NCBI GenBank assembly: GCA_963758025.1
Contig: CAVWUA010000003.1
Coordinates: 1 to 64,000 of the forward strand
Source: CAVWUA01 sp963758025
GTDB lineage: Bacteria > Planctomycetota > Planctomycetia > Isosphaerales > Isosphaeraceae
Reading direction: 5' to 3'
Length of the DNA stretch: 64,000 bases
Within the stretch, counting starts at the first letter, position 1. Each line of letters starts with the position of its first letter. The notes beneath the pieces are model-generated. The model was not told the origin of the DNA. It saw only the letters and a program-made list of their open reading frames with translations, and made no database searches. Positions 20,187 through 29,911 of this stretch are shown one piece after another. Made by a program: the position numbers and the translations under genes.

Positions 20187-21161
20187 TCAAGCAAGGTCGA
20201 TGCCCAGGACGCGAATCGTCCCGGCCAGGATCACCCCCAGAAGCGCGGTCCCCCACAAAAGCCGCACCGCGCGCCGCACGGCGAGGGCGTCGATCGGCGG
20301 GCCGGCATCGCCCAGGAACGGCTTGACGCTGGGAACGCCGCCATACGAGGAGGGGCCGCCGAGCCGCACGCCAAGGGCACCCGCCAGGGTGGCCTCGCCC
20401 CAGGCGCTGTTGGGGCTGGGATGCTTCCGCCCGTCGCGCCAGCCGATCCGCAAGGCTGCTCCGGCGTGCTCCCCCAGGATCAGCGCCGCCAGGGCCATCA
20501 CGATCCAGGTCAACCGCGCCGGGACGAGGTTCGCCAGGTCATCGAGCCGCGCCGAGGCCCAGCCCAGGTCCCGGTATCGCTCGTTGCGGTAGCCGACCAT
20601 GCTGTCGAGCGTGCTCACCGCCTTGTACGTCCAGAGCCCGACCGGCCCCGCCAACGCCAGCCAGAACAGGGGGGCGATCACGCCATCGTTTACGTTCTCG
20701 CCGATCGTTTCCAGGCAGGCGCGGCGGATCTCGGGCCAGTCGAGGTTCTCGGTGTCGCGACCGACGATCATCGCCAGCTCGCGGCGGGCGGTCGGCAGGT
20801 CGGGGGCCTCCGAGGCCCGTAGCGCCTCGGCCCCCAGGCTACGGATCGCCAGGCCCCAGTAGATCAGCAGTGTTTGACCCAGAAGCGGGGCCGGACCACC
20901 GAGCCAGTCGCAAACCGCGACGATCGACCAGACGACGCCTCCCGTCAGGCCGACCACCCACAGCGCCAGCACCACGCCCGCGATCCGCAAACGCCAGCGC
21001 CCGTCCCCCGCGCGGCGGGTCAGACCCCGAAGCGCCCGCTCGCTACCGGAGATCAACGCGCCGATCGCCCGGACCGGATGGGGCCAGCCGCGCGGGTCAC
21101 CCAGCAGGAGGTCCAGCGCCGCCCCCAGCAGCAACGCCCCGGCCGTCACGTCAACGGTCAT
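20187..21161 (-). CDS. cbiB: Adenosylcobinamide-phosphate synthase CbiB
   Basis: This membrane enzyme attaches (R)-1-amino-2-propanol phosphate to adenosylcobyric acid. I choose ATG 21161 (MTVDVTAGALLLGAALDLLL) because the family begins at a first membrane helix; the longer reading frame to 21326 only shadows cobQ. Family motifs seen: DLLLGDPRGWPHPVRAIG near the start, GRDTENL, ETIGENVNDGVIAPLFW and KAVSTLDSMVGYRNERY. About five hydrophobic segments are visible in 324 residues, the usual length. The start overlaps the cobQ stop by 11 bases, indicating coupled translation. Confidence 0.93.
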   Translation of the reverse strand: MTVDVTAGALLLGAALDLLLGDPRGWPHPVRAIGALISGSERALRGLTRRAGDGRWRLRIAGVVLALWVVGLTGGVVWSIVAVCDWLGGPAPLLGQTLLIYWGLAIRSLGAEALRASEAPDLPTARRELAMIVGRDTENLDWPEIRRACLETIGENVNDGVIAPLFWLALAGPVGLWTYKAVSTLDSMVGYRNERYRDLGWASARLDDLANLVPARLTWIVMALAALILGEHAGAALRIGWRDGRKHPSPNSAWGEATLAGALGVRLGGPSSYGGVPSVKPFLGDAGPPIDALAVRRAVRLLWGTALLGVILAGTIRVLGIDLA

Positions 21162-22707
21162 CGACTGGCCGTTCGAGCGCCCGGAGGATCGGCGCGAGGT
21201 CGAGGTATTCCCGCAAGAGCCCAGCCAGGGCGGCGTAACGGTCCGAGATCGCCTCGCGGTGCGCCTGCCAGTGCGCAGTCGCCGAGCGGCGGCAATCCCC
21301 GACGCTCCCGGAGCCTTCCGATCCATTCGGCGGTGAAGGGGAGGCTATCAAACAGCCCGTGAACATACGTCCCGAAGATCCGCCCCGAGGCGTCTGTCGC
21401 GCCATCGGCGACCGTTTCACCGTCACGCTGCCGGACGAGCGTGAGCCAGGGCGCACGGTCGGCCCGCGTTCGGTCTGGCCCATGTGGATCTCGTAACCGG
21501 CGATCGCCGGTCCGGCCTCGCCAACCCGGCCGCCGACGCGGTGCCGCGCCTTCTCGGCGGCGAAGCGGGTCACGACGTCGAGCAAGCCCAGGCCCTCGAC
21601 GACCGGCTCGGCCGACTCGACCCCGAGCGGGTCCTCGACCCGCGTGCCCAGCATCTGGAACCCGCCGCAGATGCCCAGAACAAGGGGGCCATCTTCCACG
21701 CTCGCCAGCGCGGCGATCCGCCCGGCCAGGCCGGTCCGACGCAGCCAGGCGAGGTCGCGCACGGTCGTCCGGGTCCCGGGCAAGAGGATCAAATCCGGAT
21801 GGCCGAGGTCGCGCCCGTGGTCCACGTAGCGGACGCGCACGCCAGGCACCCGGGCCAGCGGCCAGAAGTCGGTGAAGTTGCTCAGGCCGGGGATCCGCGC
21901 CACCGCCACATCCAGCGCGTCCGCGCCGGGGTCGGACACGTCCGGGGTCGCCGTCTCGTCAATGCCGAGCGAGTCCTCCTGATCGATCTGGAGATCGGGA
22001 CGATGCGGCAGGACGCCGAGCACGGGCACGCCGGTCCGCTCGAGGAGGTACGCCAGCCCCGAATCGAGCAGCGACGGATCACCTCGAAATTTGTTGATGA
22101 CGAACCCGACGACCCGCGCCCGGTCGGCCGGTTCCATCAGCTCCCAGGTGCCGACGAGCTGCGCGAAGACCCCGCCGCGTTCGATGTCCGCGACCAGTAC
22201 AACGGCGGCATCGGCGTGGCGTGCCATGCGGAGGTTCGTCAGGTCGTGCTCGGTCAGGTTGATCTCGACCGGGCTGCCGGCCCCTTCGAGCACGACCCGC
22301 TCGAACCGCGCGGCCAGGCGGTCGTAGGCGGCCGTGACGCGGGGCCAGAGCCGGTCCTTCGCCGCGTAATACTCCCGCGCGGACATCACCCCGATCGGAT
22401 CGCCGTCGAGCACGACCTGCGAGACGCCCCCCATCGGCTTGAGCAGGATCGGGTTCATATCCGTGTGTGGCTCGATCCCGGCGGCCTCCGCCTGCGCGAC
22501 CTGCGCGCCGGCCGATCTCCCCCCTTCACGGGTCACGAAGCTGTTCAACGCCATGTTCTGCGCCTTGAACGGCGCGACGCGGAACCCTTCCTCCGCCAGC
22601 AAGCGACAGAAGGCCGCCGCAATCAGGCTCTTGCCGACGTGGCTGGCCGTGCCGAGGACCATGAGGGCCTTCGTGGTTCGGTCGCGGCGGGATTCGGACG
22701 GGTTCAT
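21151..22707 (-). CDS. cobQ: Cobyric acid synthase CobQ
   Basis: The enzyme amidates four side chains of adenosylcobyrinic acid diamide using glutamine and ATP. Residues 1-230 form the P-loop-like synthetase domain (VLGTASHVGKSLIAAAFCRL, FKAQNMALNS, EGAGSPVEINL). From about residue 270 there is a class I glutaminase domain with the nucleophile cysteine in LGICGGFQMLG. At the C-terminus, between about 21460 and 21310, two compensating frame breaks replace the expected GTYVHGLF histidine region; another frame reads FGTYVHGLFDS there, so the active-site His is present in the DNA. It overlaps cobD upstream by ATGA. Confidence 0.93.
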   Translation of the reverse strand: MNPSESRRDRTTKALMVLGTASHVGKSLIAAAFCRLLAEEGFRVAPFKAQNMALNSFVTREGGRSAGAQVAQAEAAGIEPHTDMNPILLKPMGGVSQVVLDGDPIGVMSAREYYAAKDRLWPRVTAAYDRLAARFERVVLEGAGSPVEINLTEHDLTNLRMARHADAAVVLVADIERGGVFAQLVGTWELMEPADRARVVGFVINKFRGDPSLLDSGLAYLLERTGVPVLGVLPHRPDLQIDQEDSLGIDETATPDVSDPGADALDVAVARIPGLSNFTDFWPLARVPGVRVRYVDHGRDLGHPDLILLPGTRTTVRDLAWLRRTGLAGRIAALASVEDGPLVLGICGGFQMLGTRVEDPLGVESAEPVVEGLGLLDVVTRFAAEKARHRVGGRVGEAGPAIAGYEIHMGQTERGPTVRPGSRSSGSVTVKRSPMARQTPRGGSSGRMFTGCLIASPSPPNGSEGSGSVGDCRRSATAHWQAHREAISDRYAALAGLLREYLDLAPILRALERPVDDR

Positions 22708-23918
22708 GCGTTCTCGTCCGTCGGCGGTTCCGAGGCGAGCACCTCGGCCAGAGCCTGGAGCAACCGGTCATTCTCCTCGCGTTGCCGCACGGCGAACCGC
22801 AGATGCCCCTGCGTGGGGATGACGAGCTGATCGGGCCGCACGAGCGATGCGCCGACCTCCAGACCGGGGAAGTCGGAGCACTCGCGGACGAGCAGACCGC
22901 GACGGGCCAGGGCGTCGTGAACCTGGGGGGCCGTCCAGGGGGTATCGACCAGGCTGACGAGCAGGAAGTTGGGCAACGGTGGGGCGTCGTCGGGCCGGTC
23001 GCGCGACGGCCAGGCCGGGCGCAGGCCGGGAATCTCCCAGAGCCGTTCGAGCATTCTCGGGGATTCCTCGGCGATCAGCTCGACGGTCTGCTGGCGGTAC
23101 GCCGAGTCCTCAAGTGCGGCCAGGGCGGCGGCCTCGGCCGGGGCCGTGACGGTCCAGGGGTTCTGGAACTGCCGCATCCGCGTGACCATGTCGGCCGACG
23201 TGACCGCGTAACCCACGCGCAGGCCCGGCATCGCGTAGAACTTGGTCAACGATCGCAGGACCATCAGGTTCCCCCGCCCGGCCGCGCCATGGATCAGGCT
23301 GCGGTCGTCCTCGTCGGGCAGGAACGGAAGGAAAGCCTCGTCCACGACGATCAGGAGCCCCTGCGTGTCGTCCACGAGCCGCAAGAGCCGGTCGCGGTTC
23401 CAGAGCCTTCCGGTCGGGTTGTTCGGGTGGCCGGTCCAGAAGACGCCTCCGGCCGAGCGAGGCAGGAAGTCCTGCTCCCAGCCCAGGACCGGCTTGTTCC
23501 AGACTTCCAGCCGGAGATTATTCAGTCGGGCGGTCCGGCGGTATTCGGTATAGGTCGGCTCGACCAGGTGCGCCAGCGTCATGCGCGGGTCGCCCAGTTC
23601 GTTCGCGTGCAACGCGAGGACTTCGCGGAGGCACTGGCCGAGCAGGCTGATCAGTTCGGTCGTGCCCGCGCCGACGATCACGCGGTCCTGCGGGACGCCG
23701 TGGATTTCGGCCAGCCGCGCGACGAGATCGGGCGCGCCGGGCACCGGGTAACGGTCGGCCTGCTCCAGCGCCCGACGCGCCGCATCGATTACTCCGGTGG
23801 GCGGTCCGAGCGGGTTGACGCTGGCCGAGAAGTCGAGTAAGGGGCGATCGCCCAGCCCGAGCTGCTCGCGGACCTCCCGGGTATTCCCGCCGTGTCGGGG
23901 CATCCTGGTCACCAGCAC
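22704..23918 (-). CDS. cobD: L-threonine-O-3-phosphate decarboxylase CobD (PLP)
   Basis: This fold-type I PLP enzyme makes (R)-1-amino-2-propanol phosphate, the linker used by CbiB. Motifs: HGGNTREV, LDFSASVNPLGPP, YPVPGAPDLVARLAEI, GAGTTELI, HPNNPTGRLW, DEAFLPFLPDE, and the PLP lysine in RSLTKFYAMPGLRVGY. I place the start at GTG 23918, seven bases after GAGGAAGG; ATG 23903 is an alternative and ATG 23981 lacks a ribosome site. The stop overlaps the cobQ start by four bases. HisC-like aminotransferase is the alternative, but the context of cobQ and cbiB decides for CobD. Confidence 0.9.
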   Translation of the reverse strand: MLVTRMPRHGGNTREVREQLGLGDRPLLDFSASVNPLGPPTGVIDAARRALEQADRYPVPGAPDLVARLAEIHGVPQDRVIVGAGTTELISLLGQCLREVLALHANELGDPRMTLAHLVEPTYTEYRRTARLNNLRLEVWNKPVLGWEQDFLPRSAGGVFWTGHPNNPTGRLWNRDRLLRLVDDTQGLLIVVDEAFLPFLPDEDDRSLIHGAAGRGNLMVLRSLTKFYAMPGLRVGYAVTSADMVTRMRQFQNPWTVTAPAEAAALAALEDSAYRQQTVELIAEESPRMLERLWEIPGLRPAWPSRDRPDDAPPLPNFLLVSLVDTPWTAPQVHDALARRGLLVRECSDFPGLEVGASLVRPDQLVIPTQGHLRFAVRQREENDRLLQALAEVLASEPPTDENA

Positions 23919-24004
23919 CGCCGCCTTCCTCGAAGAAAACTTGCTCGTATGCGTGAGGTGGGTAACGCACCGCTCATTCACCCGACGCCGATGCGTTCCG
24001 ACCT

Positions 24005-25030
24005 TCAGCCCTGTCCCGAACCGACCGTCGCGGGGGCGGGCTCCGCTTGTTTCGTTGTCGAATCCTCGCCGCGGAAGATGCTCCGGAGGGCGTCTTCCAG
24101 ATGCGAGAAGCGGAATGTATAGCCGAGTTCCCGCGCCCGTTTCGGCAAGACCTTTTGGCCCTTGGTGACGACCTCAGCCACCTCCCCCAGCGCGAGCTGG
24201 AGCATCAGGTCGGGCGGGCCGAACGGAAGAAAGACGCGCCAGGGGGCATAGGGCTTCCAGAGGGTCTTCGAAAGAATCCGGGAGAACTCGACGTTCCGCC
24301 GGGGATTCGGCGCGGTGCCGTTGATCGGTCCGGTGGCCTCCGGCTTGTCCAGGGCCAGGAGGTAGATCCCGACGATGTCGTCGAGATGAATCCAGCTCAT
24401 CCACTGCCGGCCCTTCGCGGGGGAGAGCAGCTTGCCCTCATTCCCCACCGGGGTTCCCGGGCCGAGCTTGAAGATCGGCGTCATGGTACCGAGGGCCCCT
24501 TCTCCCTTGGCGAGCACGATCCCGGTACGGATCGTCGCCAGGCGGGCCCCGAGCGATTCGACGGGCTTGGCGGCATCCTCCCACTCCCGGCAGACGTGCG
24601 CCATGAAGTCGTCGCCCGGGGGGCTGGATTCGGTCAGTTCCTCGTCGCCGTGCGTGCCGTAGTAGCCGATGGCGGAGGCTTGAACCAGCACCTTCGGCGG
24701 CGCGGTGGCCCGGCTGATCGCGCCGACGACGTTCTCCGTGGCGTGGACGCGGCTGTCCCGGATCGTCTGCTTGACCTCGGCGTTCCAGCGCTGGGCGAAG
24801 ATGTTGTGGCCGGCGAGGTTGATCACCGCGTCACAGCCATCGACGGCGCGATCCCAGTTGCCGTTGACGTTGGGGTCCCCCTGGACGATCTCGGCCCCCT
24901 TCAGCGACGGCTTGAGCCGCGCCTTGTCGGCATGTCGGGTGAGGATCACGGGCTGATCCCCCCGGTCGATCAGGCTACGGACCAGTTGGCGGCCGATCAG
25001 GCCGGTTCCGCCGGTGAGGAAGACACGCAT
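24005..25030 (-). CDS. TIGR01777-family NAD(P)-dependent epimerase (SDR39U1-like)
   Basis: This is an extended short-chain dehydrogenase fold. ATG 25030 begins MRVFLTGGTGLIGRQLVRSL, the Rossmann dinucleotide motif; the longer frame to 25138 lacks family similarity. Further marks: INLAGHNIFAQRW, SAIGYYGTHGDEELTE (active-site Tyr), and WIHLDDIVGIYLLAL. The C-terminal DUF1731 region contains PPDLMLQLALGE and LPKRARELGYTF. The family's physiological substrate is unknown. It is transcribed toward cobD with about 86 bases between, so it may share that transcript. Confidence 0.88.
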   Translation of the reverse strand: MRVFLTGGTGLIGRQLVRSLIDRGDQPVILTRHADKARLKPSLKGAEIVQGDPNVNGNWDRAVDGCDAVINLAGHNIFAQRWNAEVKQTIRDSRVHATENVVGAISRATAPPKVLVQASAIGYYGTHGDEELTESSPPGDDFMAHVCREWEDAAKPVESLGARLATIRTGIVLAKGEGALGTMTPIFKLGPGTPVGNEGKLLSPAKGRQWMSWIHLDDIVGIYLLALDKPEATGPINGTAPNPRRNVEFSRILSKTLWKPYAPWRVFLPFGPPDLMLQLALGEVAEVVTKGQKVLPKRARELGYTFRFSHLEDALRSIFRGEDSTTKQAEPAPATVGSGQG

Positions 25031-25134
25031 CGGGAACGTCCCCGCGGAGAGGTCGTGTCCACCCGGGGCCATGCGGGCGGACCTCGTCAAAACAGCGATG
25101 GCCGCTTCATCTTGTAGCACGGACAAGGCTAACG

Positions 25135-26353
25135 TCAAGCATTACGAGGCGCGGCCTGGGCCGCCTCGTACAGCTCCAGCATCTTCGGCAAGCAGACCTC
25201 CAGGCTGTATTTTTCGCGGATCATCTCCACACCGGCCGCCCCCAGGTGGCGGTACCGCTCGGGATGGTCCAGCACCTCCAGGGCCTGTTCGACCATGCCA
25301 TCCACATCGAAAAAATCGGCGAGCAGGCCATTGGCCTCCGGCTGGATCATCTCGCGTACCGGCGCGGTGTCCGAGGCAAGAATCGTCGCCCCACAGGCCA
25401 GAGCGTTCATCAAGGACCACGACAGCACGAACGGCACCGTCAGGTAGATATGCAGGTCGCTCAGGTTGAACAGTTGCGCCAGCACGGCCGGCGGCAGAAG
25501 GCCGACGAAGAGAAATCGCGACAGGTCGTAATTGTCCTGCGAGAGCACCCACTGCTTGAAAGTCTTCGAGCCGGTGATGGCCTGGTCGCCCCCATAGCAG
25601 ACACGGTCCTGCCCGGCGATCACGAACAGGACGTCCTTGCGACGATCGGCGATTTTCCTGGCCACCTTCATGAAGATGTCGAACCCCCGCATCGACTCCA
25701 TGCCTCGGGTCGCGTAGGTGACGAGCTTCACGTCGTCCGGCAGGCTCAGGTCGCCGAGCGTGCGGGGTAGACCGGGCAAGGGGCGCCAGAGATCGGTGTC
25801 CACTCCGTCGAAGATGACCCGGACCTTCTCGTGAAAGAGCGTCGGTAGCCGGTCGCGCTGCCAGCACGGTCGGGCTGTAACCGATATCGCAGTTCTCCAG
25901 GTCCAGCAGCAGCATGGCGTTCCGGGCCCTTGCCCGCAGACGGTTCAGCTCGGGGGATGGGAAGTCGGGTCGGAAATCCATGTCGCTGTTGTGCGGGCGA
26001 TAGAAATATTCGAAATAATTGATGGTTGGCGCGTCGTACAGCTCGCGCAAGAACAACGTCGAGCCGAACCCGGAATGCCCGACGATCAGGTCGGGCTGGA
26101 TATCAGGCCGGGCTTTCAGCGCCTCGTACACGGCATGGGTGTGCCAGATCGTATTCTCGAACGTGCGGCTACAGTAATGATTCTGCGCCGTGGCCCCGCC
26201 TCGGATCTTGTACTGGATCAGTTCGATCGGTCCGACCCGCCCCGAGGGCTTCTCCGAGACGAACGTGCAACGATCGCCCCGGTTCTTCGCCAGGTAATTG
26301 GCGATATGACCGAACTGGGCGGGAAAGTTTTGATGAACAAAGAGAATATGCAC
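25135..26353 (-). CDS. GT4-type glycosyltransferase
   Basis: The start codon is GTG 26353 (HILFVHQNFPAQFGHIANYL). The N-terminal domain (to about residue 165) has the glycosyltransferase opening and IVGHSGFGSTLFLRELYDAP. After a frame break near 25860 the C-terminal GT-B domain continues with DTDLWRPLPGLP, RGMESMRGFDIFMKVARKI, SDLHIYLTVPFVLSWSLMNA and the donor-binding region TAPVREMIQPEANGLL. It ends at 25135, 104 bases before the epimerase start. Such proteins build surface polysaccharide or glycolipid; the sugar is unknown. Confidence 0.85.
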
Positions 26354-26651
26354 GGGCGCTGGGTCCAGAATCAGAGACCTAGGATTTCCATTCGAGTTCG
26401 TTTTTTATCGTAGCCGATCCCACGGGACTTGTCAGTCGGCTGGCATCACGGTTGCTTACCTTTGGAGAAATTGGACGCTCCAGGTCGGGTACCCGTTGGC
26501 CGAAGGGGGGATCGGGTGGTATTCTTGGGAGTGCCCGTTCTGGCTGAGGGCACGGATCGTGCCTCGGCGCTGTCGTGCAATGGACGGCCTGGTTATTCCG
26601 TCCGCCTCTGCCCGTAGGGCGGTCTCCGGCACCTTGGAGTCCTGGGAACCG
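26354..26651. other. Divergent intergenic region
   Basis: About 298 bases separate the divergent glycosyltransferase (minus) and alpha/beta hydrolase (plus). Bases 26385-26420 are AT-rich and could hold promoters. No hairpin, repeat or RNA was recognised. Confidence 0.35.
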
Positions 26652-27524
26652 ATGAAACCGACCGTCCGGAAATTCTTTGATCTGCACCTGGTCAAAACGT
26701 ACAAGCGCCCCGCCCCCCTGATTCTCGTCAATGGGCTGGCCGAACAGACCGAAAGCTGGTTCGCCAACCGCATTCCCTGGTCGCGCCACTTCGATGTCAA
26801 GGTTCCCGAACTCCTTGTTTACGATGGAGATGCGCTGCACCAGCACATCGACGCCGGCGGCGAGGTGACGGTCGATTACCTCACGGATCGACTGACGGCG
26901 TACCTGGATCAGTTCGTTCAGAAGCCGCCTTACCACCTGGTGGGCTCCAGTCTGGGGGGGCAGATCCTCCTGACCTACGCGGCCCGGCACCCCGAAAAAG
27001 TGGCTCGCATGGTCCTGCTCTGTCCATCGGGCCTCCACGGGGACGAAAACCTGCCGATGATGGAAGGCGTCCGGCGCAGCCAGTACGACACACTGGTCAA
27101 ATCGGTCTTCCATCAATCCCGGTTCGCCACCGAGGAACTGGTCGATGCCATCGGCCATAAATTTCAGGACCGCAAGTGGAAGAAGGGGGTTTTGCGGACC
27201 TTGCGCGGAACGGTCGGTCACTCGGTTGCCCCGTTGCTGGAGCAGATTCCGCACCCCTGTCTGGTGATCTGGGGGGCGGAGGATCACGTCATCGCCGACA
27301 TCCCCGGCTCGATCCGGGCGGCCGACCGGATGCTGAAGGCTCGCCAGATCGTGATTCCCAAGTGTGGCCACGCGCCCCAGATCGAGAAGTCGCGGCTGGT
27401 CAACCATCTCGTGATGCGTTACCTTCGGGACCGGCTCAAGACCGTTCCCCCGGCGCTCGATCCAGGCCGGTTCCTGCGTGGCGAGCACCGGCCCCAGCCG
27501 AAGCTGATCCGGCAGAGGCCCTGA
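26652..27524 (+). CDS. Alpha/beta hydrolase
   Basis: The 290-residue product starts at ATG 26652 (MKPTVRKFFDLHLVKTYKRP); the frame is open further upstream but without protein-like sequence. Fold marks: oxyanion strand PLILVNGLAEQTESW, nucleophile elbow VGSSLGGQ, acid in WGAEDHVIADIP and His in CGHAPQIEK, a complete Ser-Asp-His set. It opens a three-gene plus-strand group with a PmtA-like methyltransferase and a GH3-type synthetase, suggesting a lipid or small acyl-conjugate pathway, but no substrate can be read from the sequence. Confidence 0.85.
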   Translation: MKPTVRKFFDLHLVKTYKRPAPLILVNGLAEQTESWFANRIPWSRHFDVKVPELLVYDGDALHQHIDAGGEVTVDYLTDRLTAYLDQFVQKPPYHLVGSSLGGQILLTYAARHPEKVARMVLLCPSGLHGDENLPMMEGVRRSQYDTLVKSVFHQSRFATEELVDAIGHKFQDRKWKKGVLRTLRGTVGHSVAPLLEQIPHPCLVIWGAEDHVIADIPGSIRAADRMLKARQIVIPKCGHAPQIEKSRLVNHLVMRYLRDRLKTVPPALDPGRFLRGEHRPQPKLIRQRP

Positions 27525-27613
27525 GCACAATCAACCCGATTCGACCCGGAGGATTGCCGGTTCGCGCCGGATGTCATGATCCGGCGTCTTCACTGATTCT
27601 GTCACGAGCATCG

Positions 27614-28189
27614 ATGCACGACACCTTCCTGTTTCTTGGCAAGTTCCTCCGGCACGGGACGAAAATCGCCAGCCTGGCACCGAGCAGCCCCTGGCTCTCG
27701 CGGACGACCGTACGCAACGTGGACTGGGACCGGGCCAAGGTCCTGGTCGAGCTGGGGGCCGGTACCGGTCCGATCACCAAGGTGATCGCCGAGCGGGCAC
27801 GCCCCGAGACGAAAGTCCTCGTGCTGGAGCGCGACCATGACTTTGCCCGTTTGCTTCAGGAACGGTTCAGCGCCTTGCCCAACTTCGACGTGATCGAGGG
27901 GGATTGCCGCGACCTGGCCGCCATGCTGGCCGATCGGGGAATCGAACGGGCCGACCACGTCATCTCCGGCCTGCCCGTCCCTTCGTTCCCGAAGGACCTT
28001 CAACTCGACCTGATGCGCGTCGTCCGCCAGGTACTCGAACCCGAGGGGACGTACAACCAGATCACCGAGCTGCCCTGGGTGTACTGGGGCTTGTATCGGA
28101 AGTATTTCGACGACGTCCGGTTCGCCTTCGAACCGCGCAACTTTCCCCCGGCCGGAGCCTACTTTTGCCGGGGCGTGAAGGATGTCTGA
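27614..28189 (+). CDS. SAM-dependent methyltransferase (PmtA / phospholipid N-methyltransferase-like)
   Basis: The 191-residue protein starts at ATG 27614. It has the class I SAM motif VELGAGTGPITKVIAERA (about residues 40-57), an acidic ribose-binding position in VLVLERDHDF, and EGDCRDL before the catalytic region VISGLPVPSFP. The N-terminal FLGKFLRHGTKIASLAPSS is typical of rRNA-adenine-dimethylase-like phospholipid N-methyltransferases. A role in phosphatidylethanolamine methylation is inferred from that resemblance. It sits between the hydrolase and the GH3-type gene, all on plus. Confidence 0.8.
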   Translation: MHDTFLFLGKFLRHGTKIASLAPSSPWLSRTTVRNVDWDRAKVLVELGAGTGPITKVIAERARPETKVLVLERDHDFARLLQERFSALPNFDVIEGDCRDLAAMLADRGIERADHVISGLPVPSFPKDLQLDLMRVVRQVLEPEGTYNQITELPWVYWGLYRKYFDDVRFAFEPRNFPPAGAYFCRGVKDV

Positions 28190-28229
28190 CCGCGACCAAC
28201 CGACAAACCTTTCGATCCGCTAGCGAAAT

Positions 28230-29832
28230 TTGAACGCTTCTCTCTCCAATCTCGCCGATCACCTGGCCGGCTCAACGCCCGTCCGCGCGGCGGTCAACGC
28301 CGGATTTCACGCGTTCGCTCGCCGCCGCGTCGCCGGGATCGAGCGGGCCGATCCGGTCCAGGTGCAGGAGACAAACGCTGCGGAAACTTGTGCGGCGAGC
28401 GCGGAAGACCCGGTTCGGGATCGACCATCAGTTCAGCGCGATTCGCACGGTGGCCGACTTCCAGCGGGCGGTCCCCCTGCGAACGTACGAGGAGGTCTGG
28501 AAGCTCTACTTCCGCGACCAGTACCCGATCTTCGACAACCTGACCTGGCCCGGGCGCGTGCCGTACCTGGCCCTGACCAGCGGGACGACTCAGGGGGCGA
28601 CCAAATACATCCCGGTCACCCCGGAGATGGTCGCGTCGAACCTTAAGGCGTCGAAGACGATGGTGGCGTATCACCTGGTCTCCCGTCCCGACTCGCGGCT
28701 CTTTCACGGCCGAATCTTCTTCCTCGGCGGCTCGACCGACCTGGAGCACCCCGCCCCCGGCGTTTCGCAAGGGGACCTGAGCGGGATCGCCGCCAAGGAG
28801 GTCAACCCGTTCTTGCGCCCTTACACGTATCCGCCGCTGCACCTGGCACTGGAGCCGGACTGGGACCGCAAGCTGTTTCTGCTGGCCGACGGTAGTCTGC
28901 GCGAGCCGATCACGATGGTCAGCGGCGTGCCGAGCTGGCTCCTGATGCTCTTCCAGAAACTGCTGGAGCTGAGCGGCAAGGTCAGCATCAGTGAGGTCTG
29001 GCCCTCGCTGGAGATGGTCGTCCACGGTGGCGTGAAGTTCGACCCGTATCGCCAGGCGTTTGACGAGGTGCTCGGCGATTCGAAGATCCGCCTCCAGGAA
29101 ACGTATCCCTGCTCCGAGGGCTTCATCGCCTTCGGTGATCCCGCGACGGACCTGCTCCGCCTGGTGCTCGACCACGGCCTCTTCTACGAGTTCGTGCCGC
29201 TGGACGAGCTAGAATCGGAACGGCCGACGCGGCACTGGCTCGGGAACGTCCAGACGGGGATCAACTACGCGATCATCGTCTCGACGTGCGCGGGGATGTG
29301 GGGGCACATCATCGGCGACACCGTCCGGTTCGAGTCGCTCCGTCCGCCGCTTCTGACCTTCACCGGGCGAACCAGGTACACGCTTTCGGCGTTTGGCGAG
29401 CACCTGATCAGCGAGGAGGTCGAGGCCGCAATGGCCGCCGCCTCCGGCGCGACCGGCGCGAGCGTCCGCGAGTGGCACGTCGGGCCAGTCTTTCAAGGGG
29501 CCCTCGGCTACCATCACTACATCGTCGAATTCCTCAAGCCCCCCGACGATCTGGACCGGTTCCGCGAGATTCTCGACGCCGACCTCTGCACACGTAATGC
29601 GGACTACAAGGCCCACCGGGCCGAAGGCGTGGGCCTCCCCTTGCCGGCCCTGACCGTCCCCCGACCGGGCGGGTTTGACGACTGGATGCGTTCCAAGGGC
29701 AAGCTCGGCGGTCAGCACAAGGTCCCCCGGATGGACAACACCGGCAGCCTCACCGCCGAACTCGTGGGGTTCCTCCGGCAAGAGGGGAGCATCGAGCGGG
29801 ATCAGGCTCCCGGTTTCGCCCCGATGGAGTGA
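28230..29832 (+). CDS. GH3-family acyl-acid-amido synthetase
   Basis: This ANL-superfamily member resembles plant GH3 enzymes that adenylate a carboxylic acid and join it to an amino acid. Marks: the ATP-binding TSGTTQGATKYIPVT, VSGVPSWLLMLFQKLLEL, ETYPCSEGFIAFGD (the Tyr/Ser/Glu nucleotide segment) and FTGRTRYTLSAFGEHLISEE, followed by the smaller C-terminal domain. TTG 28230 starts the best N-terminus (NASLSNLADHLAGSTPVRAA); a frame break near 28370 separates it from the rest, which runs intact from 28390. It follows the methyltransferase by 40 bases. Bacterial GH3 substrates are mostly unknown. Confidence 0.82.
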
Positions 29833-29911
29833 CGGGCGCACCTGAGGGCTGAATACTGGGGATTCGTAGACGGTCCGCGAGCCGCTGACGGTTTATTCCG
29901 AACGGCCCGGA

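Noticed and set aside
21484..22830. 448-residue plus-strand ORF opposite cobQ
   Set aside because: Complement of cobQ without any domain signal.
23919..24004. Cobalamin riboswitch before cobD
   Set aside because: The gap of about 86 bases is too short and has no recognisable B12-box-like core.
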